Shown here piece after piece: positions 9,278-17,975 of a DNA stretch of 64,000 nt. A program made the position numbers and the translations under genes. The first letter of the stretch is position 1. Each line of letters starts with the position of its first letter. The notes beneath the pieces are model-generated. The model worked only from the letters and a program-made list of their open reading frames with translations, was not told the DNA's origin and made no database searches. Location of the stretch: the NCBI RefSeq assembly GCF_026262505.1, contig NC_067207.1:16026082-16090081 (forward strand). Reading direction: 5' to 3'. This stretch comes from Trichomonas vaginalis G3. Taxonomy: Eukaryota; Parabasalia; Trichomonadida; Trichomonadidae.

Positions 9278-10072
9278 ATGAATTTTACAAAACCACCGTT
9301 ACCGTTCTTTGGAAATAAGAGTAAATGTAAAGATATTATATTGAGAGAACTTAAGAAACTACCGAATGGTCTAACATTTGTAGATTTGTTCGGTGGAAGT
9401 TTCTATATATCCCATTTGTGCCATACAATATTCCCAGACTCAAAGATTATATGCAATGACTTCGACAACTATATGGACCGTCTCAAACATATTCCAGACA
9501 CAAACAATATATTGAAAGAGTTAAAAGAAAAGATTCAGATAGGTAAGATGGAACGTATACCATTAGATAACAAAAATATTGTGAGAGAGGTTTTGAAAAA
9601 AGCAGAATATATAGACTGGGATAGTATATCTGCTAGACTATTATATAGTGGTGCTATAAGAGTTCATGACATTGAAACACTTATGTCAAAAGTTTTATAT
9701 CTTAACTATACAAATGTTTTCAAAGAGGACATAGAAAAATATATTGAGGGTATAGAGTTTGTGAGATGTTATTGGACAGAGTTGTATGAAAAATATAAAG
9801 ACAAGGAAAATGTTTTCTTTATAGTGGACCCGCCGTTCTTTAACACATGGGATTTTCAATACCAAGTAGACTGGACTTTGAGAGACTCTTTAGAAACTTT
9901 AGACGTTTTACATAACCATCCATGCTTTTACTTTACATCCGATAAAAGTGGTTTGGAAACCGTTATGAGATGGTTAGAGGACATACATGACTATGAGTTT
10001 AGATATGACAAGATAGAATATGAGAGAGGTCCTATAAACGGAGAAAGTGTCATAACAAAGAAATTTTATTAG
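9278..10072 (+). CDS. DNA adenine-N6 methyltransferase (Dam/D12 class)
   Basis: A 264-residue protein that should transfer a methyl group from S-adenosylmethionine to adenine N6 in DNA. It shows the D12-class order: PLPFFGNKSK near residue 7, the SAM-binding FVDLFGGSFYISH near 34, and the catalytic DPPF motif (FFIVDPPFF) near 188. An N6-adenine mark is reported as the main DNA methylation of T. vaginalis, and related enzymes occur on Mavericks. First gene of the left arm, followed 7 bases later by a small membrane protein. Looks whole. Could mark element DNA, protect it, or alter host chromatin; the role is inference. Confidence 0.85.
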   Translation: MNFTKPPLPFFGNKSKCKDIILRELKKLPNGLTFVDLFGGSFYISHLCHTIFPDSKIICNDFDNYMDRLKHIPDTNNILKELKEKIQIGKMERIPLDNKNIVREVLKKAEYIDWDSISARLLYSGAIRVHDIETLMSKVLYLNYTNVFKEDIEKYIEGIEFVRCYWTELYEKYKDKENVFFIVDPPFFNTWDFQYQVDWTLRDSLETLDVLHNHPCFYFTSDKSGLETVMRWLEDIHDYEFRYDKIEYERGPINGESVITKKFY

Positions 10073-10079
10073 TAAGTAA

Positions 10080-10211
10080 ATGTGGTTTGAAATAGGACTA
10101 CTTGTTTTAGGTTTTTTCCATTGTGTCATTTATTTCTTTGACGTGGCAGAAAGATATAGAGAATATGAAGATGAACCAATGCCTGCAAATGTTCAGTATA
10201 TGTACTCGTAA
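10080..10211 (+). CDS. Small single-pass membrane protein (43 residues)
   Basis: MWFEIGLLVLGFFHCVIYFF is a strong membrane helix at the very N-terminus, followed by an acidic-basic tail (AERYREYEDEPMPA). Leader ATTTTATTAGTAAGTAA before ATG fits the element's box. It lies between the methyltransferase and the 120-residue gene. Function unknown; size and shape suit a virion or host-membrane protein. Confidence 0.5.
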   Translation: MWFEIGLLVLGFFHCVIYFFDVAERYREYEDEPMPANVQYMYS

Positions 10212-10234
10212 GAGATATTTTTATCTAATATTAA

Positions 10235-10597
10235 ATGGACGCACAGAACTTAGCGAATGCACAGCAACCTGGACAACCAAACCCAGAGAATATTCCAAAT
10301 GAAGTTAGAATACAAACTGCAATGGCAAACTATGGTCAAGTGCCAACAGATGTACAAATGCAAACTGCCATGTCAAATGACGCTGCGTTAGGTTTGCCAC
10401 CATGGTATGCAAATATGAGATGGAAAGAGTTTTATACAAACCCTGAAGTGGGATATAAACAACTTTATGCAGATGACGCGAACACAGGAGTTGACCCAGA
10501 ATATGTTTTCTACCAGAGGAGAAACAGAATGTATGAGCTCCAGTTAAAGAATGCTATGGAACTCAACAGGAAACGTAAGAGACTAGGCGGACATTAG
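10235..10597 (+). CDS. Unknown 120-residue protein with basic tail
   Basis: The N-terminal third is Gln/Asn/Pro-rich and contains an internal near repeat (VRIQTAMAN, VQMQTAMSN). The C-terminus is basic (NRKRKRLGGH). The leader TATTTTTATCTAATATTAA carries the TTTTTA box. Co-oriented with the neighbours in a tight left-arm cluster. No family recognised; a DNA-associated or capsid-interior protein is possible. Confidence 0.55.
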   Translation: MDAQNLANAQQPGQPNPENIPNEVRIQTAMANYGQVPTDVQMQTAMSNDAALGLPPWYANMRWKEFYTNPEVGYKQLYADDANTGVDPEYVFYQRRNRMYELQLKNAMELNRKRKRLGGH

Positions 10598-10614
10598 ATT
10601 TTTACATATAGTAA

Positions 10615-10857
10615 ATGGGTTTCTTCAGTAAGATAGGAAACTTCTTCAGAAGAGTTGGAAGAGGTATATGGAATGGAATAAAAACCGTAGGAAGAGGAAT
10701 TTGGAACGGTGTCAAAAATATTGGTAAAAGAGTAGGTCAGTTTGTTGGTATTATACCTAAAGACCCTGAACCAGAAGAGCAAGCTCCTGTTATACAACAG
10801 CCTGAACCTGCACCACAGTCTAGTTGGCAACCAAATCCAACACCTCAACCGTATTAA
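10615..10857 (+). CDS. Short amphipathic protein, adenovirus pVI-like in style
   Basis: 80 residues. Residues 1-47 repeat a Gly/aromatic/basic amphipathic motif (FFRRVGRGIWNGIK, VGRGIWNGVKNIGKRVGQ), followed by a Pro/Gln/Glu-rich tail. Adenovirus protein VI has a similar amphipathic start (WSGIKNFG type) that disrupts membranes and anchors to hexon. Similarity is of pattern only. It is preceded by ATTTTTACATATAGTAA and ends four bases from the convergent gene at 10862. Looks whole. Confidence 0.55.
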   Translation: MGFFSKIGNFFRRVGRGIWNGIKTVGRGIWNGVKNIGKRVGQFVGIIPKDPEPEEQAPVIQQPEPAPQSSWQPNPTPQPY

Positions 10858-10861
10858 AAAA

Positions 10862-11710
10862 TTATATTTTTACCGTTCGATAGTAGTTGTATATGAAACT
10901 AAGTTCTAAGTAAAACGCATGGTATAATGGAATTATTCTTTTTCTTCCATCTGTAGTAAACCATACTTGAAAGTCTGAAATACTTCCACTCGGCGGTTCA
11001 TATAACTTTGTAGGTTTTTCGTAAAAGTCATTTGCCAAGCATAAGAAAGAGTTTTGGGCGCCAGAAAATGAAGCATGAACAATAATAGCATCTTGGTCGA
11101 AAACATTTTCATATGTTCCATTAGGGTTTTCGACTTCATAAAAGTCTGGGTGTACTGGATATGCTGCAGGCTGATTTAACATCCTCATAAATCTATACCA
11201 TGCCAAGTTGTTATATTTTGTAGAAATATAAACGTTTTCTCCAAGGTCTTCTATTTTATTGATTTTAACAGTTGCATTTTTCCTGTCATAAATAATATCG
11301 AGATGGTACTCTCCCTCGTCAATGTTATACTGGTTTGCATATTCGATATAGATATCGTTTATTTTTTCTTGAAAAGCTTGAAGAGTTGTTTCTAAGTTTA
11401 CAAGCAAACTAACTTGTAAAAGTTTTCCCTGTTCAAATTTCTCATACATACGTTTTTCTTTGTTATAGTATCGAACTTCAAAACCGACCGTAAATGGGAA
11501 ACCATGTATGGCTTCTGAAATGAACTTCATTCTACGAAAGCCAATAGCTTTTGTGACAGATGGGTCTCTTAGCCATCTTAATGGGTAGTCAAAACGATAG
11601 CCTTCATGCTTTACGGTCTCTGTCTCAAACTTTTGACCGACATTAGTAAAAAGTTCATCTAATGGTTTAGTTGTAGCAACTCTTGAATTTTCTTTTTCTA
11701 TTGAAAGCAT
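10862..11710 (-). CDS. Unknown 282-residue protein, possible second capsid-associated jelly roll
   Basis: The protein is beta-rich and ends with SDFQVWFTTDGRKRIIPLYH then a FYLELSFIYNYYR strand, a pattern like the final strands of viral jelly-roll proteins. No catalytic motif. Divergent from the fibre gene with an 18-base spacer, so the two are probably expressed together; this fits a fibre-base or penton-like partner, which is inference. Looks whole. Confidence 0.45.
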   Translation of the reverse strand: MLSIEKENSRVATTKPLDELFTNVGQKFETETVKHEGYRFDYPLRWLRDPSVTKAIGFRRMKFISEAIHGFPFTVGFEVRYYNKEKRMYEKFEQGKLLQVSLLVNLETTLQAFQEKINDIYIEYANQYNIDEGEYHLDIIYDRKNATVKINKIEDLGENVYISTKYNNLAWYRFMRMLNQPAAYPVHPDFYEVENPNGTYENVFDQDAIIVHASFSGAQNSFLCLANDFYEKPTKLYEPPSGSISDFQVWFTTDGRKRIIPLYHAFYLELSFIYNYYRTVKI

Positions 11711-11728
11711 ATTTTATCTAGAATAAAA
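11711..11728. promoter_or_regulatory. 18-base bidirectional promoter spacer
   Basis: ATTTTATCTAGAATAAAA separates the ATGs of the 282-residue gene and the fibre gene. It is an imperfect palindrome centred on CTAG, so each strand presents TTTTAT-TCTAG just before a start codon. Confidence 0.6.
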
Positions 11729-13138
11729 ATGTCGAAAGATATTGCTTCCATGAGAGAAATACAACACAACCGACAACTCATTATGCAAGCTCTAAATAAG
11801 AACACAACAAACTTTTCAAACTACTCTAAGATATCTGAGTCATTGAAAGAAGGAAACTTAAAACTGACATTAAACCCAATGACAGATGAGTTTCTGTTTC
11901 AAGACAAGAAGAACAATACTGTCTGTATAAATCCAACAAAAGGAACTTTAAACGAGAAACCTATAAATGAACTTCTTTTGAAAACAGATGTTGACAACAA
12001 AGCTGACAAAGAATATGTAGACGATGCAATAGCAAAAGAAGAAGAAAGAGCTAACAATGCTTATGCAACAAAAGAACATACTCATCCTGAACTAGCAGAC
12101 AAAACATATGTTGACAATAAAATGTCAAGTGAAGTGACAAGAGCTGAAAACGAATATTCTAAAAAGACTCATACACATTCTATATCTGAAATAACAGACT
12201 TAAACGTTAGCCTTGAAAAGAAAGCGGATAAGGAATATGTGGCTAGTAAGTTAGAGAAGAAAGCAGATAAGGAATATGTGGATGAAAAAGATAACGAAAT
12301 GAAAGAAAGGGTTGACTGGTACCATGAATGGACATCGAAGACTTTTAAAGTTAAAGCCGATACAGGATGGGTTTCAGGATGTTTAGACCTTAAAGCAGAT
12401 AAAACTTATGTTAACGATGAGTTAGAGAAGAAAGCAGACAAGAACCATACACATACAAGTTTTACAACTGTTGCTATAGAAAGTATTGAAGGAACGGTTG
12501 AAGAAACTGGTGGGGATGCAATATATTGTAAACCTCCTAACTTTCCACAAGGTTTAACATCGGATGACGACATAACGACGATGAGAAACATTAGATGTAA
12601 AGATGTTTATGTCATGAAGGATGAACATAATATTAAATTCACTGCTCAAGATTTATATGACAAGAAAGCAGACAAAACAGAGCTTCAAACATTAAAGACA
12701 GAAATACTTCAAACATTATATCCTATAGGCTCTATTTATACGTCAATGAACTCAACAAATCCAGAAACAGTTCTGGGTTTTGGAACTTGGACTCAAATAG
12801 TCGACAGGTTTTTGTATTGTGCAAACTCTTCAAAGGAAACAGGTGGAAGTAAAACGATTTCAGGTGAAAATTTACCTGCACATAGTCACTACATAGATTT
12901 AAGTACATCTCAAGCAGGTTGGCATAAGCATAAATTTTGGGATTGGTCAGCAATGACAAAAGGTAAAGGATATGATGTTAAAGACAACGTTCAGTTTGCT
13001 ATAAATTGTTTCTGGGGTAACACTCAGGGAGATGGAAACCATACACATCGCGTTTCAGGATATACGCAAACAACGGGACAAAGTAAAGACTACATGCCAC
13101 CTTACATGACAGTTTACGCATGGTATAGAAATGCTTAG
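11729..13138 (+). CDS. Fibre protein with phage tail-collar domain
   Basis: 469 residues. An N-terminal head (about 1-90) is followed by KADKEYVD/KADKTYVN modules and HTH spacers (about 90-245), the style of trimeric phage fibre shafts. The C-terminal third is a tail-collar domain: LYPIGSIYTSMNSTNP, GFGTWTQIVDRFLYC, a LPAHSH motif, and the end DYMPPYMTVYAWYRNA. Such domains make receptor-binding tips in phages; in this element it may decorate the capsid vertex. The stop codon overlaps that of the convergent integrase (shared TTAG). Looks whole. Confidence 0.85.
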   Translation: MSKDIASMREIQHNRQLIMQALNKNTTNFSNYSKISESLKEGNLKLTLNPMTDEFLFQDKKNNTVCINPTKGTLNEKPINELLLKTDVDNKADKEYVDDAIAKEEERANNAYATKEHTHPELADKTYVDNKMSSEVTRAENEYSKKTHTHSISEITDLNVSLEKKADKEYVASKLEKKADKEYVDEKDNEMKERVDWYHEWTSKTFKVKADTGWVSGCLDLKADKTYVNDELEKKADKNHTHTSFTTVAIESIEGTVEETGGDAIYCKPPNFPQGLTSDDDITTMRNIRCKDVYVMKDEHNIKFTAQDLYDKKADKTELQTLKTEILQTLYPIGSIYTSMNSTNPETVLGFGTWTQIVDRFLYCANSSKETGGSKTISGENLPAHSHYIDLSTSQAGWHKHKFWDWSAMTKGKGYDVKDNVQFAINCFWGNTQGDGNHTHRVSGYTQTTGQSKDYMPPYMTVYAWYRNA

Positions 13139-14094
13139 TCGTCATTTTCAACTTCTTTAGCATATTCGTCAGGAGTTGTCTTATATTTGTTAGGAACTGT
13201 CTTTGAAAGTATACCACCTTGAACTTTGACAAGTTTGAAACGAGGTCTGACAATAGTAGTTTTATCTTCTGCTTGCAGTGTGTACATTTTGCCATGTTTG
13301 CCTAAAACTTCATAATATTCTCTTGTATACTTTCTTCTATTTTTACGAACACGAATGTGAGTACCTGTCGGGTTCCCATTGTTGTCATAGTCAATAGTAT
13401 TTTCATATGGGTCGCGTTTAGGTATTTCTATTTTTACTTTGTCACCTTTCTGAAGTTTGAAGCCCGGCATTCTTTCTTGTTTGTCTCTTTTGACTAAATT
13501 ATTAAATATATAGTCTTTCTCTAAGTCAGGGTTGTTTTTCATTTCTTCGGGGAGTGGTTTCCCAAACCTTTTTGTTTACGGCTATTGTAAATATTTAAAA
13601 CTTGTCTCATCTTTGCCATGGAGAAGTGTCTATATTTGTCGTCATATGACATTTCATTTGCTTCACCACCTTGTGGTTGGTTTAAGTCTCTTAACATTTT
13701 TATACAACCGTCAATGACACCAAGAGCAGAATGGTTTTGGTCGACAATGAAATATTGGTTTACATTTTTTTGAACGCAGATAGTTTTTTACATCATCTGA
13801 TTTGAAAGAACTTTCACAGTCAGATGTCAGTTTTGTTGGATGGTATTTGTCAACGAATATTGTCAAAGCTGCTAAGATATCTAAAATATTTTTGGACTGT
13901 AATGGTATGGCTTCACAGTATCTTGTGTTTTGACCGACAAATATTAACCAGTATGGTGGTCCATCTGTTCTAACTCTCGGAATGTTTTCCAAGATATCCA
14001 TAAACCAAGCATTTGGTGTTGAACTAAAGATTTTTATCATGAGTGCTTTCTTTGTCGCTTTAGAAACATAGGGGTCCTTGTTTGGATTCGTCAT
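13135..14094 (-). pseudogene. INT: Retroviral-type integrase (Maverick INT), looks broken in copy A
   Basis: Inserts element DNA into the host genome. The catalytic core is recognisable (NAWFMDILENIPRVRTDG, LTSDCESSFKSDDVKNYL, then GVIDGCIKMLRDLNQ), with a C-terminal SH3/chromo-like part (GFKLQKGDKVKIEIPKRDPY; MYTLQAEDKTTIVRPRF). This copy looks broken, with about two breaks; the copy at 41771 looks whole. Divergent from the gene at 14112 with a 17-base spacer. Confidence 0.85.
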
Positions 14095-14111
14095 TTTTTA
14101 ACCCATAAGAA
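14095..14111. promoter_or_regulatory. 17-base bidirectional promoter spacer
   Basis: TTTTTAACCCATAAGAA lies between the integrase ATG and the ATG at 14112. The plus-strand part (TTTTTAACCCATAAGAA) closely matches the leader of the major capsid gene (ATTTTTACCCATATGAA). Confidence 0.55.
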
Positions 14112-14513
14112 ATGGGTTTATTTGGCGCATTAGCAGGAGTTGCATCCAGATTTTTGCCCGCAGTGGGAACAATAGCCAGAGGTGTATTTGGAGTTGGAAG
14201 GAAGATTTTGAGTACATTAGGTATACTTAAAGAGAAAGCACAACCTATTATACAAACTGTACAGAAAGGTTGGGATGTAGCACGAGATGCAACAAATCTT
14301 ATTCCAAATCCTGAAACAAGAGGAAAAGTTCAAGGATGGATGGACAATGTAGGAAGACAAGCAGGAAACTATTATAACAAAGCAAATGACTACTATAACC
14401 AAGCAGGACACTATATGGACCAAGGTGAAAGATTCTTTAACAGAGGATATAACCATGCACAACAATGGGTAAACAATAACCAACCTCAACCGCCTCAAAC
14501 GTGGGGAATGTAA
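14112..14513 (+). CDS. Gly-rich hydrophobic-start small protein (133 residues), possible capsid-interior or membrane-active
   Basis: MGLFGALAGVASRFLPAVG is hydrophobic and glycine-rich and fits an N-myristoylation start. The middle is amphipathic (IIQTVQKGWDVARDATNL), and the C-terminal half has Tyr/Asn/Gln repeats (NYYNKANDYYNQAGHYMDQG) and a Pro/Gln tail. It resembles the 80-residue protein at 10615 in layout. A membrane-active virion protein is a reasonable guess. Looks whole. Confidence 0.5.
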   Translation: MGLFGALAGVASRFLPAVGTIARGVFGVGRKILSTLGILKEKAQPIIQTVQKGWDVARDATNLIPNPETRGKVQGWMDNVGRQAGNYYNKANDYYNQAGHYMDQGERFFNRGYNHAQQWVNNNQPQPPQTWGM

Positions 14514-14532
14514 AGTTTTTTACTGAGATGAA

Positions 14533-14685
14533 ATGAACAATACAGCATTGAGACAAATGGGTTCAAGATGGATTTGTCGACTTCCAGCAGTTACACCACG
14601 TGTTTGTCAAGTTCTTCCTATACCTCAGGAAGTTTTAGACCGACTTAAAAAACAACAACAACCAGTTGAAAACAAACCAAACTAA
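14533..14685 (+). CDS. Small basic protein (50 residues)
   Basis: Starts MNNTALRQMGSRWICRLPAV and ends with a Lys/Gln tail. The leader TTTTTACTGAGATGAAATGA is identical to that of the next gene and contains a two-codon ATG-AAA-TGA overlapping the start. Too short to assign; presence of its own promoter box supports reality. Confidence 0.5.
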   Translation: MNNTALRQMGSRWICRLPAVTPRVCQVLPIPQEVLDRLKKQQQPVENKPN

Positions 14686-14704
14686 AATTTTTTACTGAGA
14701 TGAA

Positions 14705-15289
14705 ATGACCGAAGAAGTTGAAACGGTAGATTTGACACCACAAACAAAAAGTTCAGAACCATTGTCAAAACCTGTCAAAGAACTTACAGATGAAGAGAAA
14801 AATTCAATAATAGAAAGTGCCAGGTCTGGAAATACAAACCCTAACTACAAAGTCACTTTTCATAAAAATGGAACGGCAAGTATCTCAAAAAAGAAACAGA
14901 CTCTCACAAATAAAATATTGAAGTCTGAAGGAGCTTTCGAAACAACAGATGGAAAAGTTTACTTCACTGACCAACAGTTCATTATAGAACATCTCATTGA
15001 CTTAGAGTCGAAATATTCTAAACTTTACAACAAACACAAAAAGTTGAAAGGAAAACAAAAACAAATGGCATATGATATTTATGAAGATGTTGACGACACA
15101 ACTGTTCCTGCAAGTGAAGTAAAGTCAGAGGAACCGAAAAGTGACGAAAAACCGATAGAAGAAGAAAAACCAAAAACTGAAGATAAACCAAAACCAAAGT
15201 TTAGTTTGGAAACTAAACCAAGTCAACCTTCATTAGCTGGTATGGGTTGGCGTCAAAGACTTATGGCAGCAGGCGGTTATGTAAAGTAA
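14705..15289 (+). CDS. Unknown charged 194-residue protein
   Basis: Acidic and Lys-rich with low-complexity ends: TDEEKNSIIESARSGN, a central YKVTFHKNGTASISKKKQT segment, a predicted helix (FIIEHLIDLESKYSKLYNKH), a Glu/Lys/Pro run near residues 140-165, and the end MGWRQRLMAAGGYVK. It is 30 bases upstream of the polymerase on the same strand. A role as polymerase partner or terminal protein is conceivable but unsupported. Looks whole. Confidence 0.5.
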   Translation: MTEEVETVDLTPQTKSSEPLSKPVKELTDEEKNSIIESARSGNTNPNYKVTFHKNGTASISKKKQTLTNKILKSEGAFETTDGKVYFTDQQFIIEHLIDLESKYSKLYNKHKKLKGKQKQMAYDIYEDVDDTTVPASEVKSEEPKSDEKPIEEEKPKTEDKPKPKFSLETKPSQPSLAGMGWRQRLMAAGGYVK

Positions 15290-15319
15290 AGAAAAAAATA
15301 TTTTTTTATTTTTATAAAA

Positions 15320-17473
15320 ATGCCCCCATATAGAATGGATAGAAAATCTGCTAGAATAAAAGCAGAGTTGCAAAGATATGGTTGGAGAGTTTCGAAGAAG
15401 TTTAAATATAGGAAGGGAAGACCCATAAAAGTCTATGACAAATTGTCTGGTCTTCGCTACGAAATGGATTTGGAAACAGCACGTGCAAATTATCCAAACA
15501 GACTAGAGAGGTTAGAAGAAGAACGTCTTATGGACATGCCTTTCGATGTTAGTGAACCTCAAGTTGAAGGACACGACGGCTTTGCCAGATTCTACTGGAA
15601 ACATGACGAACAATTGCATCCTTTGAGAAGGAAAAAAGGTAGTGCAGAGGATGGTCATGCTCCCATGGAAAGAACAAGATATGCATATGAGAAGTACCGT
15701 GAAGTTAGAAGTCAAATTACATCTGGTCGAACCTTTACAGTAAACTTTGACGAAGGAAAGAACAAAGAAGGCTTCATGGGTGTACTTGCTGCCATACAAG
15801 ACGGAAATAAGAAAGGATACAATCTCAGATTGACCATAACAGATTTGGATGGTCACATTTACTATGCACATGGCAATGTCACAACAGCTGCAATGCTTCT
15901 TGACGCTTTCAAGACTACAAAGAGAGAACAAATGGTTGACTCCGACTCAGACATTTTGAATGCAATTGAAGGAATTGCAAGTGTCAAGTTCGAATGGTAC
16001 CAACCTAACCCTCAAGCAGTCAGACAACATGCTGGATACTTCCCGTTCATAAATAAGTCTGACATTGACTTGACAAGGTATGGAATTTACAATTCAATTG
16101 AAACAATTGTCAATGAACCTTGCATTCTTACATGTCTCAGGAACTCTGGTCTTGTTACAGAAGAGAAGATGAAGTATCTTGAGTCATGTGTGAAGACAAG
16201 GTACATTCTCAGAGGTCAATTGGCAAAAATTGCACCGTTGGCAAATGTCAATATCCGAGTCAACATACCTACAGCTAAAGGTTCTTCACATGACGACTAT
16301 GTTGTTGAGTTCAATTTACCATGGTTGAAGATTGTAATTGTCCACAACCACTTCATGTTGAACGAAAGTCTTACAAACCCATTGTTCGGAAAAGGCAAGT
16401 GCAACATTGTCAGAGCTGTAAACATTCTTTTCGAGAAAGGTTTGTTGGAACCAATTCCAGATGACAAGCTGACAGAAACTTTTGTACCAAAAGACGAAAC
16501 AAACTTTTCACTGTTAGCAAGACCAAAAGTTGTTCCAGACAAAGTTCTAGTACAAAAGAAGTACACAATTCCACAAGGAGTTGGATTGTTCGGATACCAA
16601 CCTGAACCAGAAGAACTTCCAATGAGGTTGCAAGAACTTCAAGATGCTATAAGCAAACTTCCATTGAGACATCCAATTGACGTCAAATTGTATTGGAGAG
16701 CATCTGAGTTAGGTCAGAAGGTTTTATATGAAACAGGTTGCTTCGACGATGTTTATGAGATAACAGGAGAAGTTTCTCAGAAGATAAGAGACTCACTTGA
16801 ATTTCCACAAACTGGACCAATTGGTTGCGACAAGTTCGACTCAGATGAAAAGATATACTATGTCGACCTTAACGCTGCATACATGAGGTTTGTCCAATAT
16901 ATTCCGACTGGAATTCCAAACGAAGATGGTGAGTTCCCGGGAAGGAACTATACAGTTGGAAAAGTCATACAACAACTGTATGATATTAGGAAAGCTTCAA
17001 ACCCCAAACTTGCAATGACACTCAAATTGCTTATGAATTCGACATGGGGATATTCCATTAAGAAACCTCAAGAGATGAAGAGTAAACATTATGAGAAGGT
17101 CGACAACTTTGTTGAAAGGTTTTCTCCTTTTGTTTTGAAGTACGAATTCACTCAAGGTCAAAGTGGCTTAGTAACCACATTAAAACCTATTGTCGAACAT
17201 TGGTCTTACCCTCAGTTCGCAAAAGCAGTCCTTGACAACTACAACAAATTCTTCTCCGAAGTCAAATCCAAAGTGAAGGTTTACTATGAGAACATTGACG
17301 CACTCATGACGAACGAAGAAGGGTACAACAAACTCATTGAAATGGGCATGGTCGGTGAAAAGATGGGTCAATTCAAATTGGACAAAATTTTCACCGAAGT
17401 TCATGTCCTCTCCAAGCGTAAGTACTGGGGCATACTTGAAGACGGCACAGAAATAAAACATTGCATGAAATAA
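15320..17473 (+). CDS. POLB: Protein-primed family B DNA polymerase
   Basis: 717 residues; replicates the linear element DNA from a protein primer. Palm motifs are in order: motif A in YYVDLNAAYMRFVQYIPTG (about 513), motif B in LAMTLKLLMNSTWGYS (about 570), motif C in VKVYYENIDALMTNEEG (about 655), and the KxY-like LSKRKYWGILEDG near the C-terminus. The basic N-terminus (MDRKSARIKAELQRYGWRVS) is typical of Maverick polymerases. Leader TTTTTATTTTTATAAAA. This copy looks whole; it is shorter than many Polinton polymerases. Confidence 0.9.
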   Translation: MPPYRMDRKSARIKAELQRYGWRVSKKFKYRKGRPIKVYDKLSGLRYEMDLETARANYPNRLERLEEERLMDMPFDVSEPQVEGHDGFARFYWKHDEQLHPLRRKKGSAEDGHAPMERTRYAYEKYREVRSQITSGRTFTVNFDEGKNKEGFMGVLAAIQDGNKKGYNLRLTITDLDGHIYYAHGNVTTAAMLLDAFKTTKREQMVDSDSDILNAIEGIASVKFEWYQPNPQAVRQHAGYFPFINKSDIDLTRYGIYNSIETIVNEPCILTCLRNSGLVTEEKMKYLESCVKTRYILRGQLAKIAPLANVNIRVNIPTAKGSSHDDYVVEFNLPWLKIVIVHNHFMLNESLTNPLFGKGKCNIVRAVNILFEKGLLEPIPDDKLTETFVPKDETNFSLLARPKVVPDKVLVQKKYTIPQGVGLFGYQPEPEELPMRLQELQDAISKLPLRHPIDVKLYWRASELGQKVLYETGCFDDVYEITGEVSQKIRDSLEFPQTGPIGCDKFDSDEKIYYVDLNAAYMRFVQYIPTGIPNEDGEFPGRNYTVGKVIQQLYDIRKASNPKLAMTLKLLMNSTWGYSIKKPQEMKSKHYEKVDNFVERFSPFVLKYEFTQGQSGLVTTLKPIVEHWSYPQFAKAVLDNYNKFFSEVKSKVKVYYENIDALMTNEEGYNKLIEMGMVGEKMGQFKLDKIFTEVHVLSKRKYWGILEDGTEIKHCMK

Positions 17474-17632
17474 AAAATTTTTATATTCCTTCCTAGCTAA
17501 TTTCCGTTTAATTTCATGGTCGCCCTCGGAGTCTTTGAATCGGACAGGTCGAGTTACACCATTCTTGGTCTCAAACTCATATATAACCTGTTTGTCTGTA
17601 TTTTCGTCGACTATGGCACGAGACACGAACAT
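17180..17632 (-). CDS. Doubtful antisense-overlapping reading frame
   Basis: From ATG at 17632 the first 50 residues (MFVSRAIVDENTDKQVIYEF, RPVRFKDSEGDHEIKRKL) look protein-like, then the frame continues opposite the polymerase 3' end. It is divergent from the gene at 17663 with a 30-base spacer holding a GACACTTTTTGTCC box. A real short gene is plausible; the antisense extension may have no function. Confidence 0.3.
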   Translation of the reverse strand: MFVSRAIVDENTDKQVIYEFETKNGVTRPVRFKDSEGDHEIKRKLARKEYKNFLFHAMFYFCAVFKYAPVLTLGEDMNFGENFVQFELTHLFTDHAHFNEFVVPFFVRHECVNVLIVNLHFGFDFGEEFVVVVKDCFCELRVRPMFDNRF

Positions 17633-17662
17633 TGACCAAACGGACAAAAAGTGTCGTTTCGG
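17633..17662. promoter_or_regulatory. Divergent promoter with AAAAAGTGTC box
   Basis: GGACAAAAAGTGTCGTTTCGG sits just before the ATG at 17663; the same block read on the other strand precedes the ATG at 17632. It is the first of a series of AAAAAGTGTCA-type boxes in this part of the element. Confidence 0.5.
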
Positions 17663-17926
17663 ATGGTCAAGCAGCCAATCGCATTCGAGCACTTCGAAGA
17701 AGCCTTACGTTCCAAGGGAGAGGGTGTCTGGTGCAAGGCAGAGGTCATGAAACTCTACGAGCAGTACATCCTCAATGCCTGGGAGGACAAATCGTCCTTA
17801 GATTGGCAATTCTACCAACTCCTCTGGGACGACCTCCTACGCAACTGGGATAACGAAAGAGTCCAATTCAAAGGTCGGGAACTAATTTTGCAAATTACCC
17901 TTAATTTAACATACTTATCCAAATAA
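17663..17926 (+). CDS. Unknown 87-residue protein
   Basis: MVKQPIAFEHFEEALRSKGE, then a Trp-rich acidic helical part (AWEDKSSLDWQFYQLLWDDL) and a hydrophobic end. The ATG at 17663 is chosen because the AAAAAGTGTC box ends a few bases before it; upstream in-frame starts lie inside the box. No family recognised. Looks whole. Confidence 0.5.
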   Translation: MVKQPIAFEHFEEALRSKGEGVWCKAEVMKLYEQYILNAWEDKSSLDWQFYQLLWDDLLRNWDNERVQFKGRELILQITLNLTYLSK

Positions 17927-17975
17927 ACACCTAAATTTACTTGGGGTTTCCCCCTAAAATAAAATTTTTTTACTC

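Noticed and set aside
17180-17473. Antisense extension opposite the polymerase 3' end as a separate gene
   Set aside because: Only the part outside the polymerase looks protein-like; kept as a doubtful frame at low confidence.
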